The notes under the pieces were generated by a model. It saw only the letters and a program-made list of their open reading frames with translations, was not told the DNA's origin and did no database searches. Position numbers and translations under genes: made by a program. 35,275 nt of DNA from Flavobacteriales bacterium (lineage in GTDB: Bacteria > Bacteroidota > Bacteroidia > Flavobacteriales > TMED113). Numbering within the stretch: position 1 is the stretch's first letter; the number at the start of each line of letters is the position of its first letter. Location of the stretch: NCBI GenBank assembly GCA_002722215.1, contig PBKX01000004.1, forward strand, positions 1 through 35,275. Reading direction: 5' to 3'. This document shows positions 8,674 through 15,770 of this stretch, in pieces.

Positions 8674-10335
8674 CTAGCATTTTTTTGCATTAGCAATAGC
8701 CTCGTCATTTAGTTCATCTCCGCTTAACATTCTAGCAATTTCTTGCACTTGACCTTCGGAACTTAACTTACTGATTTTTGTGGTTGTTATATTATTGTTA
8801 TTATATTTTAAGACCCGATAATGAGAATCTCCTAAAGAAGCTATCTGAGGAAGATGAGTAATACATAAAACCTGTCCTTTTTTTGACATTTTTTTTAATA
8901 CACGTCCTATTTTTCGACCAATTTCTCCAGATACACCAGAGTCAATTTCATCAAAAATAATAGTTGAAAATTGACTGATATTAAATAAATTTTTTTTTAA
9001 ACATAACATTAAACGTGAAATTTCTCCACCAGATGCCACATCACCTATAGGTTTTAATTCATAACCTTGATTTGATGAAAATAATAAATTCACTTTATCA
9101 AGACCATATGGAGACAATTGACTTTGATTCAAAAAATTAAATTTAATATTTGCGTTTTTGATACCTAAATCTGCTAAGTCAACAATTATGACATTAGTCA
9201 ATTCAATAGCACTTTTTTTTCTAAAAACTGTTAACTTATGAGCTATATGAAATAATTTTTTTTCTAAACTCTGAATTTGAATCTCAATTTTGTTGATCTC
9301 TTTGGAAATACTGTTAAATAATTTTAACTCTTCTTTCATTTCACTTAACTTATTCAGTATTTCGTTTATCCCAAATAGATTTAGTTTTTTTTCTAACCGA
9401 TTAATGGCATCAAAACGGTCTTGAATCAATATCAGTCTATTAGGATCTAAATTTAGACTCTGATTTATAGAATGAAACTCCATCATAATGTCATTCATAT
9501 CTATTGAATTAACCTTTACTCGTTTCAATAAATCTGAGATTACTGAGTCATATTGCTGTATACTTTCTAATTTAGAAATAACAATATGTAAATTACTCAT
9601 AATAGAATTATCAATATCTTCAAAAATAGATGTGACATCTGAAATCGCCCCTTTAATCTCATTAAGATTATTCATTTTCTTATACTCTAATTCTATTTCA
9701 TCTTTTTCTCCAATTTGAAGATTTAAATTTTCAATCTCTACAATAAGTGCTTCTTTGTGCGTAATATCTAAATCTGTTCGTGAAAGCAATCTTTTTTTAG
9801 ATTCAAGAGTGATTTCCAAAGTATGAAGCTCATTAAATACATCCCTATACTCTGAATATATGTTTTCAAATTCTGGGAATTTGTTTTTTGAGAATGCATC
9901 TATTACTTGAAGTTGAAAAGTATCATCACGCAATAATAAATTCTCATGTTGAGAATGTATATCAACTAGAAAAAAGCCTAGATTTTTTAAAAGATCTAAT
10001 TTGACAGGAGTATCATTAATAAAAGCCCTAGATAACCCAGAAAAAGAAAATTCTCTTCTAATAATTAATGTCTTATCATATTCAAGTTCATGTGATAGAA
10101 ATAAATCTTTAAGATGTAAATTTGAGATATTAAACACACCTTCAATAATTGATTTTTTCGTTTTATCTTTAAAATTTATCGATTCAAATCGATGGCCTAA
10201 TAATAAATTCAATGCTCCTAAGATAATAGATTTACCAGCTCCCGTTTCACCAGTAATAGTTGTAAAACCTCCTGCGAAATCTATTTCAAGATTATCAATA
10301 ATTGCATAATTACGTATAAGTAGTTGAGTGATCAT
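8674..10335 (-). CDS. recN: DNA repair protein RecN
   Basis: RecN is an SMC-like ATPase acting early in repair of double-strand breaks. The N-terminal ATPase half has Walker A GETGAGKS (29-36). A long helical coiled-coil region with many Lys, Glu and Leu residues fills about residues 150-380. The C-terminal half carries the ABC signature ASGGEISR, Walker B TIIFDEIDSGVSG and the switch His in CITHLPQIASLGD. The length of 553 residues is normal. The ending EAIANAKKC is slightly shorter than the usual family tail but keeps the ARMLSG and EEAIANA-like segments. The gene begins 8 nt after the DUF4835 gene and ends 24 nt before fabI. No SOS-type operator is visible at its start, which lies within the operon. 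Confidence 0.96.
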   Translation of the reverse strand: MITQLLIRNYAIIDNLEIDFAGGFTTITGETGAGKSIILGALNLLLGHRFESINFKDKTKKSIIEGVFNISNLHLKDLFLSHELEYDKTLIIRREFSFSGLSRAFINDTPVKLDLLKNLGFFLVDIHSQHENLLLRDDTFQLQVIDAFSKNKFPEFENIYSEYRDVFNELHTLEITLESKKRLLSRTDLDITHKEALIVEIENLNLQIGEKDEIELEYKKMNNLNEIKGAISDVTSIFEDIDNSIMSNLHIVISKLESIQQYDSVISDLLKRVKVNSIDMNDIMMEFHSINQSLNLDPNRLILIQDRFDAINRLEKKLNLFGINEILNKLSEMKEELKLFNSISKEINKIEIQIQSLEKKLFHIAHKLTVFRKKSAIELTNVIIVDLADLGIKNANIKFNFLNQSQLSPYGLDKVNLLFSSNQGYELKPIGDVASGGEISRLMLCLKKNLFNISQFSTIIFDEIDSGVSGEIGRKIGRVLKKMSKKGQVLCITHLPQIASLGDSHYRVLKYNNNNITTTKISKLSSEGQVQEIARMLSGDELNDEAIANAKKC

Positions 10336-10343
10336 ATATTAAA

Positions 10344-11237
10344 CTACTGAGCACTTAATATTTTTTTCCATTTTTCAATATCATTGGGAGACATTTCACT
10401 AAGTAGATTCACCAATTCATCTCCTTGCATTATATTTCCTTGAGAAAAAATATTGACAATTTCATCTGTTTTTGTATCAAAAAAAATTTGAAATAAATAA
10501 CCTCGTTGTCTTTGATTCCATCCAGTTCTTAATGCAAGAATACTTTCAGCAATATACTCTCTTACAAAATCTGGTTTTTCTGTAAAATTATCTAATCCTT
10601 CCCTATGATATTGATAATAAAAATCGCGCATAACTTCAAAATCTGTACTTAAAAGATTTTCTATCAACCAATAGCGATTATCTAACCCTTCAAATGATTT
10701 CCATCCAGTTGCATTATTATCATTTTGTGCATTAGACACAATTTTCTCTGCCTTTTTAAAAAAGGCATCACCACCATTTGCAGAAAAAGTATCATAATCC
10801 ATTCCAATAATTAAATACGCATAATATGCTAAAACCGAGGTTAAATTAGACAAGTGAGTACTCTCATTAAACTCAAGTGTTTGAAACTCAACATAGCGAA
10901 ATCTAAATTGATCATCAAAAATATTTAATATTGGACTATTATATAAAGTTTTAAAAACTGGTCGAGATGACTGTACGGATATAGAACCTGAATACTCATC
11001 TGTTGATAATTGCTGGTTTAATCTAATTAAGATGGTACAGTCTATACGTTCTTCATTCTCAAACATATCATTTGTCCAGCTAGTATTATTCATAAATTCA
11101 TAAATACTTTGACGCATAGAGTTAAACATTTCTTTATTTGGACTAGGAATAGAACTATAATTAACACTGACCTTGCAATTCAACTCTTGACTGATTAAAG
11201 TTATCGGAAATAAAAAACAAATAATTAAAGCTTTCAT
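10344..11237 (-). CDS. porD: DUF4835 family exported protein (PorD-type T9SS component)
   Basis: A 297-residue protein with a short signal peptide (MKALIICFLFPITLISQ) followed by the family-typical ELNCKVSVNYSSI. Other family features visible are ERIDCTILIRL, FRYVEFQTLEFNES, SVLAYYAYLIIGMDYDTFS, GGDAFFKKAEKIVSNAQ and ENLLSTDFEVMRDFYYQYHR. DUF4835 proteins are conserved next to coaBC and recN in Bacteroidota. From memory, current annotation names this family PorD, a type IX secretion component; the mechanism is not something I can see here. The window's T9SS cargo supports that reading. The ATG overlaps the coaBC stop as ATGA (11234-11237), so translation is probably coupled. The family call is strong and the PorD name is moderate. 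Confidence 0.85.
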   Translation of the reverse strand: MKALIICFLFPITLISQELNCKVSVNYSSIPSPNKEMFNSMRQSIYEFMNNTSWTNDMFENEERIDCTILIRLNQQLSTDEYSGSISVQSSRPVFKTLYNSPILNIFDDQFRFRYVEFQTLEFNESTHLSNLTSVLAYYAYLIIGMDYDTFSANGGDAFFKKAEKIVSNAQNDNNATGWKSFEGLDNRYWLIENLLSTDFEVMRDFYYQYHREGLDNFTEKPDFVREYIAESILALRTGWNQRQRGYLFQIFFDTKTDEIVNIFSQGNIMQGDELVNLLSEMSPNDIEKWKKILSAQ

Positions 11238-12478
11238 TTTAATATCTTATTTATGGAATTATAATACTTATTCTTAAATAATATCTCATCTAAGATAATT
11301 TTAGCTACTTTACTTTTTTCCATTAAGGGGAATTCTTGAATCGATAAATCTTGATCAATCAATTTAATTTGATTTGTATTATAACCAAAACAAGTTTTTT
11401 TATTTCTCAAAGAATTTAAAACAATTAAATCCATATTTTTTCTTTTCATTTTTTCAATTGCATTCCTCTCTTCATTTTCTGTCTCCAATGCAAATCCAAC
11501 TAAAAATTGATTCTTTTTACTCTGACCTAACATTGCAACAATATCTCTATTGGCTATAGTTTTTATTGTTATTGTTTTTTGTTTAATCTTCTCTTTTTCA
11601 ATTTTAATAGGTTTAAAGTCAGAGACAGCCGCTGAAAAAATTGCCACATCACAATTTTTAAATTTTTTTTCAGAGAGGTCAAACAATTCATCAGCAGTCT
11701 CAATATTACAGACTGTTATATTAGGGTGATTTACTGTTTCTGAAGATGGACCCAGAATTAAATCTACAGTAGCCCCATAATACGCGGCTTGTCTAGCTAA
11801 TTCGCAACCCATTTTACCAGAAGAAAAATTACCAATAAAACGAACAGGATCTATTTTTTCATATGTAGGTCCAGCGGTAATGAAAATTTTCTTACCAAAG
11901 AATGGCATCAGTTTAGAAAAAAAGTTTTCTAGCTTAATTAAAATATTATGTATATCACACATTCTGCCTAAACCATGTAAACCACTAGCTAATTCTCCAT
12001 TATCAACATCTAAAATAGTTATGCCTCTTTTTCGAAGTGTTTCGATATTTTTTTTCGTTGCACTATTTAAATACATATCTCGATCCATAGCTGGGGCACA
12101 AAATATAGGACAAGTTGACGACAAAAATGTAGCTAGTAAAATATTATCACAACTGCCCGTAGCCATTTTGGAAAGAGTATTTGCTGTAGCTGGGGCAATT
12201 AAAAATAAATCAGCCCAAAGACCTAATTCTACGTGATTATTCCATTTTGATTTTTCTGAATCAATAAAATCTATAGTAATATCATGTTTGGATACAGTGG
12301 AAAGAGTTAAAGGTGTTACAAACTGAGCAGCGTCTCTAGTTAATACGACTCTCACCTCAGCACCCTTTTTAATAAAAGATCTGACTAATTCCGGTATTTT
12401 ATAGGCTGCAATACTACCAGAAACTCCTACTAGTATTTTTTTACCAAATAAAGTGGAAAAAGATTTTCTTTTTTTCAT
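11234..12478 (-). CDS. coaBC: Bifunctional phosphopantothenoylcysteine decarboxylase / phosphopantothenate-cysteine ligase
   Basis: This enzyme joins cysteine to 4-phosphopantothenate and decarboxylates the product to 4-phosphopantetheine in coenzyme A synthesis. The N-terminal flavoprotein CoaC domain (about 10-185) has the catalytic His82 in NNHVELG, the FMN-binding GVSGSIAAYK and a PxMNxxM-like motif APAMDRDMY. The flap motif reads ELASGLHGLGRM, with Ser where E. coli CoaC has its Cys; I believe this is usual in Bacteroidota. The C-terminal CoaB domain (about 195-414) starts KIFITAGPTYEKIDPVRFI and has NFSSGKMG and SAAVSDFKP. The 414-residue length fits. It lies between rpoZ (63-nt gap) and the DUF4835 gene (4-nt overlap). 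Confidence 0.95.
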   Translation of the reverse strand: MKKRKSFSTLFGKKILVGVSGSIAAYKIPELVRSFIKKGAEVRVVLTRDAAQFVTPLTLSTVSKHDITIDFIDSEKSKWNNHVELGLWADLFLIAPATANTLSKMATGSCDNILLATFLSSTCPIFCAPAMDRDMYLNSATKKNIETLRKRGITILDVDNGELASGLHGLGRMCDIHNILIKLENFFSKLMPFFGKKIFITAGPTYEKIDPVRFIGNFSSGKMGCELARQAAYYGATVDLILGPSSETVNHPNITVCNIETADELFDLSEKKFKNCDVAIFSAAVSDFKPIKIEKEKIKQKTITIKTIANRDIVAMLGQSKKNQFLVGFALETENEERNAIEKMKRKNMDLIVLNSLRNKKTCFGYNTNQIKLIDQDLSIQEFPLMEKSKVAKIILDEILFKNKYYNSINKILK

Positions 12479-12541
12479 ATAACCAGAATCTACAAAAGAT
12501 GCTACTATTAGGTCTAATAAACTTCTCTTGTTATCAAATAT

Positions 12542-12976
12542 TTATGAATTAGGAGCTGACTCTTCCTTTTTAGATTCTTCAAGGACTGTGTCCTTATCAA
12601 CTTCTTCTGATAATTCATCTAATAAATCATCTTCTTCCTCCAACTGAATATCTTCTTCCTTAACCTTTTCTCTAATATATATATTATCTTCTAGCAGTTC
12701 CTGAATAGCAATTAACGTGGGTTTTGGTAGTCTTTCATAAAATCTAGATATTTCAGTTTGTTCTTGATTCTCAAAAACTTCTTCTAAAGTATCAGAAGGA
12801 GTAGCAAACTCATCTAGTTTAGCTATTAACTCATCTTTAATTTCAACACCAATTTGATTCGATCTTGTCTTTAAAACATTAATTAATTCATAGACATTAC
12901 CACCAACACTATCCGCTAATTCTTTAAGATCACGAGATATCGTTGTTCTCGCAGCATTTGTTTTTTTATAATCCAT
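12542..12976 (-). CDS. rpoZ: DNA-directed RNA polymerase omega subunit, Bacteroidota form with acidic C-terminal extension
   Basis: The first 105 or so residues match the Bacteroidota omega family: MDYKKTNAARTTISRDL, YELINVLKTRSNQIG, LIAKLDEFATPSDTLEE and ISRFYERLPKPTLIAIQELL. Omega helps fold and assemble the beta-prime subunit of RNA polymerase. The protein is 144 residues, longer than the roughly 105-110 I expect. The extra part (about 107-144) is almost entirely Glu/Asp/Ser/Lys and is probably disordered. The start codon overlaps the end of bamD by 11 nt, which suggests translational coupling. The family call is solid. Whether the tail is lineage-typical is unknown. Confidence 0.9.
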   Translation of the reverse strand: MDYKKTNAARTTISRDLKELADSVGGNVYELINVLKTRSNQIGVEIKDELIAKLDEFATPSDTLEEVFENQEQTEISRFYERLPKPTLIAIQELLEDNIYIREKVKEEDIQLEEEDDLLDELSEEVDKDTVLEESKKEESAPNS

Positions 12977-13751
12977 TTTCTATTTCTTTTAATTTTTCAT
13001 AAATAGACTTCGTATCTTCTTTATACTTCCCTAACGGAAAAGCTAATAAAAAATTATCACATGCAAATATAGCTTCTTTTATTCTTTGTTTCTTTTTTTC
13101 TTCTATACTATTTTTTCCTAACTCATAATAAGCCTGTAATTGAATGAAACTTAATTCCTCTACAAGTTTTGTTTCTGGAAAGCGATTTAGAAAATCATCA
13201 ACTGCATAAATAGCAGACTGAAACTTACCTGTTTCATAATAAGATTTAACAATTTCAAAATCTTTTTTTTCAATTTTTTGATTTAATTTAAGTATTAATT
13301 CATTCGCGCGAATAACCCTGTCACTATTAGAGTAATTAGATACAAATAATTGTAATTTTTCTATTGCTTCATATGTTTTTGATTGATCTAAATTATAACG
13401 AGGAGATTGTAAATAATAACAATATGCGGACATAAATTCCATTTCTTCTCGTTTTTGAGATTCTGGAAATTTTAAATTAAAATTATTAAAATGATAGGCA
13501 GAAGACACATAATCTTTAACATGAAAATTGCTATATATATAGTGATAATAAACATCTTTTGATCTATTTCGATCGCTAAATGCAGTTAAAACTTGCTCAA
13601 ACAAGGATAATGACCTTGAATAATCTTCATTATTGTAATATGTGAGTGCTTGAGTATATTTAAATTCTGGGTCATCACTCTTGAGAATTTTTTGGTAATC
13701 ACTACAAGAAAAAATCAATAAAATACACACTAAGGATACAAGAAATCTCAT
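12966..13751 (-). CDS. bamD: Outer membrane protein assembly factor BamD (lipoprotein)
   Basis: BamD is a TPR lipoprotein on the inner face of the outer membrane that works with BamA to insert beta-barrel proteins. From the ATG at 13751 the protein has a lipoprotein signal (MRFLVSLVCILLIFSC, lipidated Cys16) followed by SDYQKILKSDDPEFKY, typical of the Bacteroidota family, and then several TPR helices (for example YNNEDYSRSLSLFEQVLTAF). A longer frame opens at a GTG at 13787, but it would put 12 extra residues before the signal peptide, so I reject it. At 261 residues the length is normal. It heads the cluster rpoZ-coaBC-DUF4835-recN-fabI and is divergent from the SPT-like gene. Confidence 0.92.
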   Translation of the reverse strand: MRFLVSLVCILLIFSCSDYQKILKSDDPEFKYTQALTYYNNEDYSRSLSLFEQVLTAFSDRNRSKDVYYHYIYSNFHVKDYVSSAYHFNNFNLKFPESQKREEMEFMSAYCYYLQSPRYNLDQSKTYEAIEKLQLFVSNYSNSDRVIRANELILKLNQKIEKKDFEIVKSYYETGKFQSAIYAVDDFLNRFPETKLVEELSFIQLQAYYELGKNSIEEKKKQRIKEAIFACDNFLLAFPLGKYKEDTKSIYEKLKEIENGL

Positions 13752-13836
13752 ACAACAAATATAATACAAATAGATAATAGTAATCACTCAATTATTATTA
13801 AAATCGTATTTTTGCGATTATTTGAGAAAGTTGCTT
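13752..13836. promoter_or_regulatory. Divergent promoters for bamD cluster and SPT-like gene
   Basis: On the plus strand TATTTTTG (13807-13814) is a TAnnTTTG -7 element 22 nt before the ATG at 13837, and supports that start over a TTG at 13822. On the minus strand there are two candidates for bamD: TATATTTG (complement of 13756-13763), a perfect match but only 4 nt from the ATG, so it would give a nearly leaderless message; and TCTATTTG (complement of 13767-13774), one mismatch but 15 nt away. No -33 element is clear for either direction. Confidence 0.5.
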
Positions 13837-15078
13837 ATGGATTTATTTGAGAAAATAAAAAAAAATAGAGGGCCTTTAGGTCAACACGCGAAAGATGCTC
13901 ACGGATATTTTACATTTCCAAAATTAGAAGGAGAAATAGCAAGTAAGATGATCTTTAATCAAAAAGAAGTGATCTGTTGGAGTATTAATAATTATCTAGG
14001 ATTATCTAATCACCCTGAAGTCCGAAAGGTTGATGCTGATGCTACTAAAAAGTTTGGACTTGGAATACCGATGGGCTCACGAATGATGTCTGGTAATACT
14101 ATTTATCATGAGCAATTGGAAGATGAATTGTCTAAATTTTGTCAAAAAGAAGACACAATATTATTAAACTTTGGTTATCAGGGTATGCATTCAGCTATTG
14201 ATGCGCTAGTTGATAGAAAAGATGTAATAGTATATGACTCCGAATCACATGCATGCATATTAGATGGCGTAAGGCTTCATCTTGGCAAAAGGTACCAATA
14301 CCCTCATAATGACATTATAAAGCTTAAAAAACAGCTTGAAAGGGCAACTCAAATTATTAATGAAACTGGTGGATCCATACTTCTTATTACAGAAGGTGTG
14401 TTTGGTATGGCTGGAGACCTAGGCAAACTAAAGGAAATATGTGCACTAAAAAAAGAATTCTCATTTAGATTGTTTGTAGATGATGCTCATGGAATTGGTA
14501 CTATGGGAGAAAATGGAATTGGAACAGGAGAATACTTAGGTGTACAAGATGATATAGATATTTATTTTGGAACTTTCGCAAAAAGTTTTGCTAGTATCGG
14601 TGCTTTCATTAGTTCTAAAAAAGATGTTATTGAATACCTAAAATATAATACTCGATCACAAATTTTTGCAAAATCTCTACCCCTACCTCTAGTAATAGGT
14701 GCACTCAAAAGACTAGAAATAATCAAAAAAGACCATTCTCTAAGAGAAAAATTATGGTTAATCACTAACCAATTACAAACTGGACTTAAAGAAAATGGTT
14801 TTAATTTAGGATTGACCGAAAGCTGTGTCACCCCTGTTTTTCTATCTGGTGGGGTTGGCGAAGCAACTAATTTAACTGTCGATCTAAGAGAAAATTATGG
14901 AGTTTTTTGTTCTATAGTAACATATCCTGTTGTGCCAAAAGGTACAATTATGTTAAGGCTTATTCCAACAGCGACACATACAGAGGAAGATGTAGAAAAA
15001 ACAATTTATGCATTTAAAGAGGTTAAAGAAAAATTATTTTCAGGTAAATATATATCTGATAAAATTGCTGAAGTTTAA
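13837..15078 (+). CDS. Alpha-oxoamine synthase, serine palmitoyltransferase-like (PLP-dependent)
   Basis: This belongs to the family that condenses an amino acid with an acyl thioester and loses CO2 (serine palmitoyltransferase, KBL, AONS). At 413 residues it is full length. PLP residues are visible: the Schiff-base Lys249 in GTFAKSFAS, Asp216 and His218 in VDDAHGIG, and a ring-stacking His in DSESHACILDG. YPVVPKGTIMLRLIPTATHTEED is a C-terminal family motif. The N-terminus MDLFEKIKKNRGPLG and overall likeness place it with the Bacteroidota SPT-type enzymes that make sphingolipid bases or, with cysteate, sulfonolipid (capnine) bases. Amino-acid choice cannot be read from sequence. ATG 13837 is preferred to TTG 13822. 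It ends in a 4-nt overlap with the convergent gene. Confidence 0.88.
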   Translation: MDLFEKIKKNRGPLGQHAKDAHGYFTFPKLEGEIASKMIFNQKEVICWSINNYLGLSNHPEVRKVDADATKKFGLGIPMGSRMMSGNTIYHEQLEDELSKFCQKEDTILLNFGYQGMHSAIDALVDRKDVIVYDSESHACILDGVRLHLGKRYQYPHNDIIKLKKQLERATQIINETGGSILLITEGVFGMAGDLGKLKEICALKKEFSFRLFVDDAHGIGTMGENGIGTGEYLGVQDDIDIYFGTFAKSFASIGAFISSKKDVIEYLKYNTRSQIFAKSLPLPLVIGALKRLEIIKKDHSLREKLWLITNQLQTGLKENGFNLGLTESCVTPVFLSGGVGEATNLTVDLRENYGVFCSIVTYPVVPKGTIMLRLIPTATHTEEDVEKTIYAFKEVKEKLFSGKYISDKIAEV

Positions 15079-15758
15079 AATCTATAAAACTTCGAGACAG
15101 TTTGATCACTATGAATTTGAAAAATAAATCCAGCACTATTACTTAAACCAATATCTCTTCCATATAAATCAACTTCTTGCACTATATCTTGCAAGTTTTT
15201 TTGTTCCGACAAGTGCACCAGTGCACACCCAATAGTAATATCAAAAAAATCATCTGAATTGATTTCAAAGCTAATTGATTGAATAGAGGCCATTCCATTC
15301 GTACCATATGTGTTGGAAAATGGAGTATCTGTGGACATGGTTAAAAAAGATTGATCATATACACCAATTTGATTACCATTTGCGTAAACACATAATTTAA
15401 AAAAATAAGATTCACCACTAAAAAAGCCATCTTTTTCGGGTGTTGTAGTATCATCACCCCAAGCTGATAATGCCATACTTGCAGCACTATTCCAAGCAAC
15501 ATATCCAGCACACGACAATTCACCAACATCATCGGTGTAAAAAACACCTATTTGAGCTTCACAAGCTATGCTAGAAATACCAACAGATTCCCCTGTTTCT
15601 TCTGAGATTATTAGAAAAGAATTAAAATTATCTTCTAATATTGCAATTGTTGCATTACTAGCAGTATTTGGGAACTCCCAAATGTCACAATCATTCACTT
15701 GTGAAAATGACACAAGACTAAAATAAACAACTATGATTTTCAATAATAAACTTTTCAT
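15075..15758 (-). CDS. Secreted protein with short T9SS-type C-terminal motif
   Basis: A 227-residue protein with a signal peptide (MKSLLLKIIVVYFSLVSFSQ). The middle (about 35-150) resembles a module found repeatedly in large flavobacterial surface proteins: IGVFYTDDVGELSCAGYVAW, then SAWGDDTTTPEKDGF and ESYFFKLCVYANG. The function of that module is unknown to me. The end (LYGRDIGLSNSAGFIFQIHS, then a basic YRF terminus) resembles the compact type A T9SS tail in which a D-x-x-GR-x-I turn leads to a G-x-x-x-x-I-x-x-D strand and a short basic end. It is probably exported by T9SS. It begins 12 nt after the lysyl oxidase fusion gene, so the two are likely co-transcribed. Several Cys residues fit a secreted, disulfide-containing protein. 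Confidence 0.75.
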   Translation of the reverse strand: MKSLLLKIIVVYFSLVSFSQVNDCDIWEFPNTASNATIAILEDNFNSFLIISEETGESVGISSIACEAQIGVFYTDDVGELSCAGYVAWNSAASMALSAWGDDTTTPEKDGFFSGESYFFKLCVYANGNQIGVYDQSFLTMSTDTPFSNTYGTNGMASIQSISFEINSDDFFDITIGCALVHLSEQKNLQDIVQEVDLYGRDIGLSNSAGFIFQIHSDQTVSKFYRF

Positions 15759-15770
15759 AATGATAAAAAA

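Noticed and set aside
10001-10309. 102-codon frame antisense to recN
   Set aside because: It lies opposite the RecN Walker A region and is explained by codon bias of the real gene.
11880-12236. 118-codon frame antisense to coaBC
   Set aside because: It overlaps conserved CoaC motifs on the other strand and shows no family resemblance.
13752-13787. GTG start for bamD giving 12 extra residues
   Set aside because: It would place residues before the lipoprotein signal peptide; the ATG at 13751 gives a proper signal and lipobox.
13822-13836. TTG start for the SPT-like gene
   Set aside because: The ATG at 13837 gives the typical MDLFEKIKK start and lies at a normal distance from a -7 element.
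15341-15547. 68-codon frame on the same strand inside the small secreted-protein gene
   Set aside because: It is out of frame with a clearly coding, signal-peptide-bearing gene.
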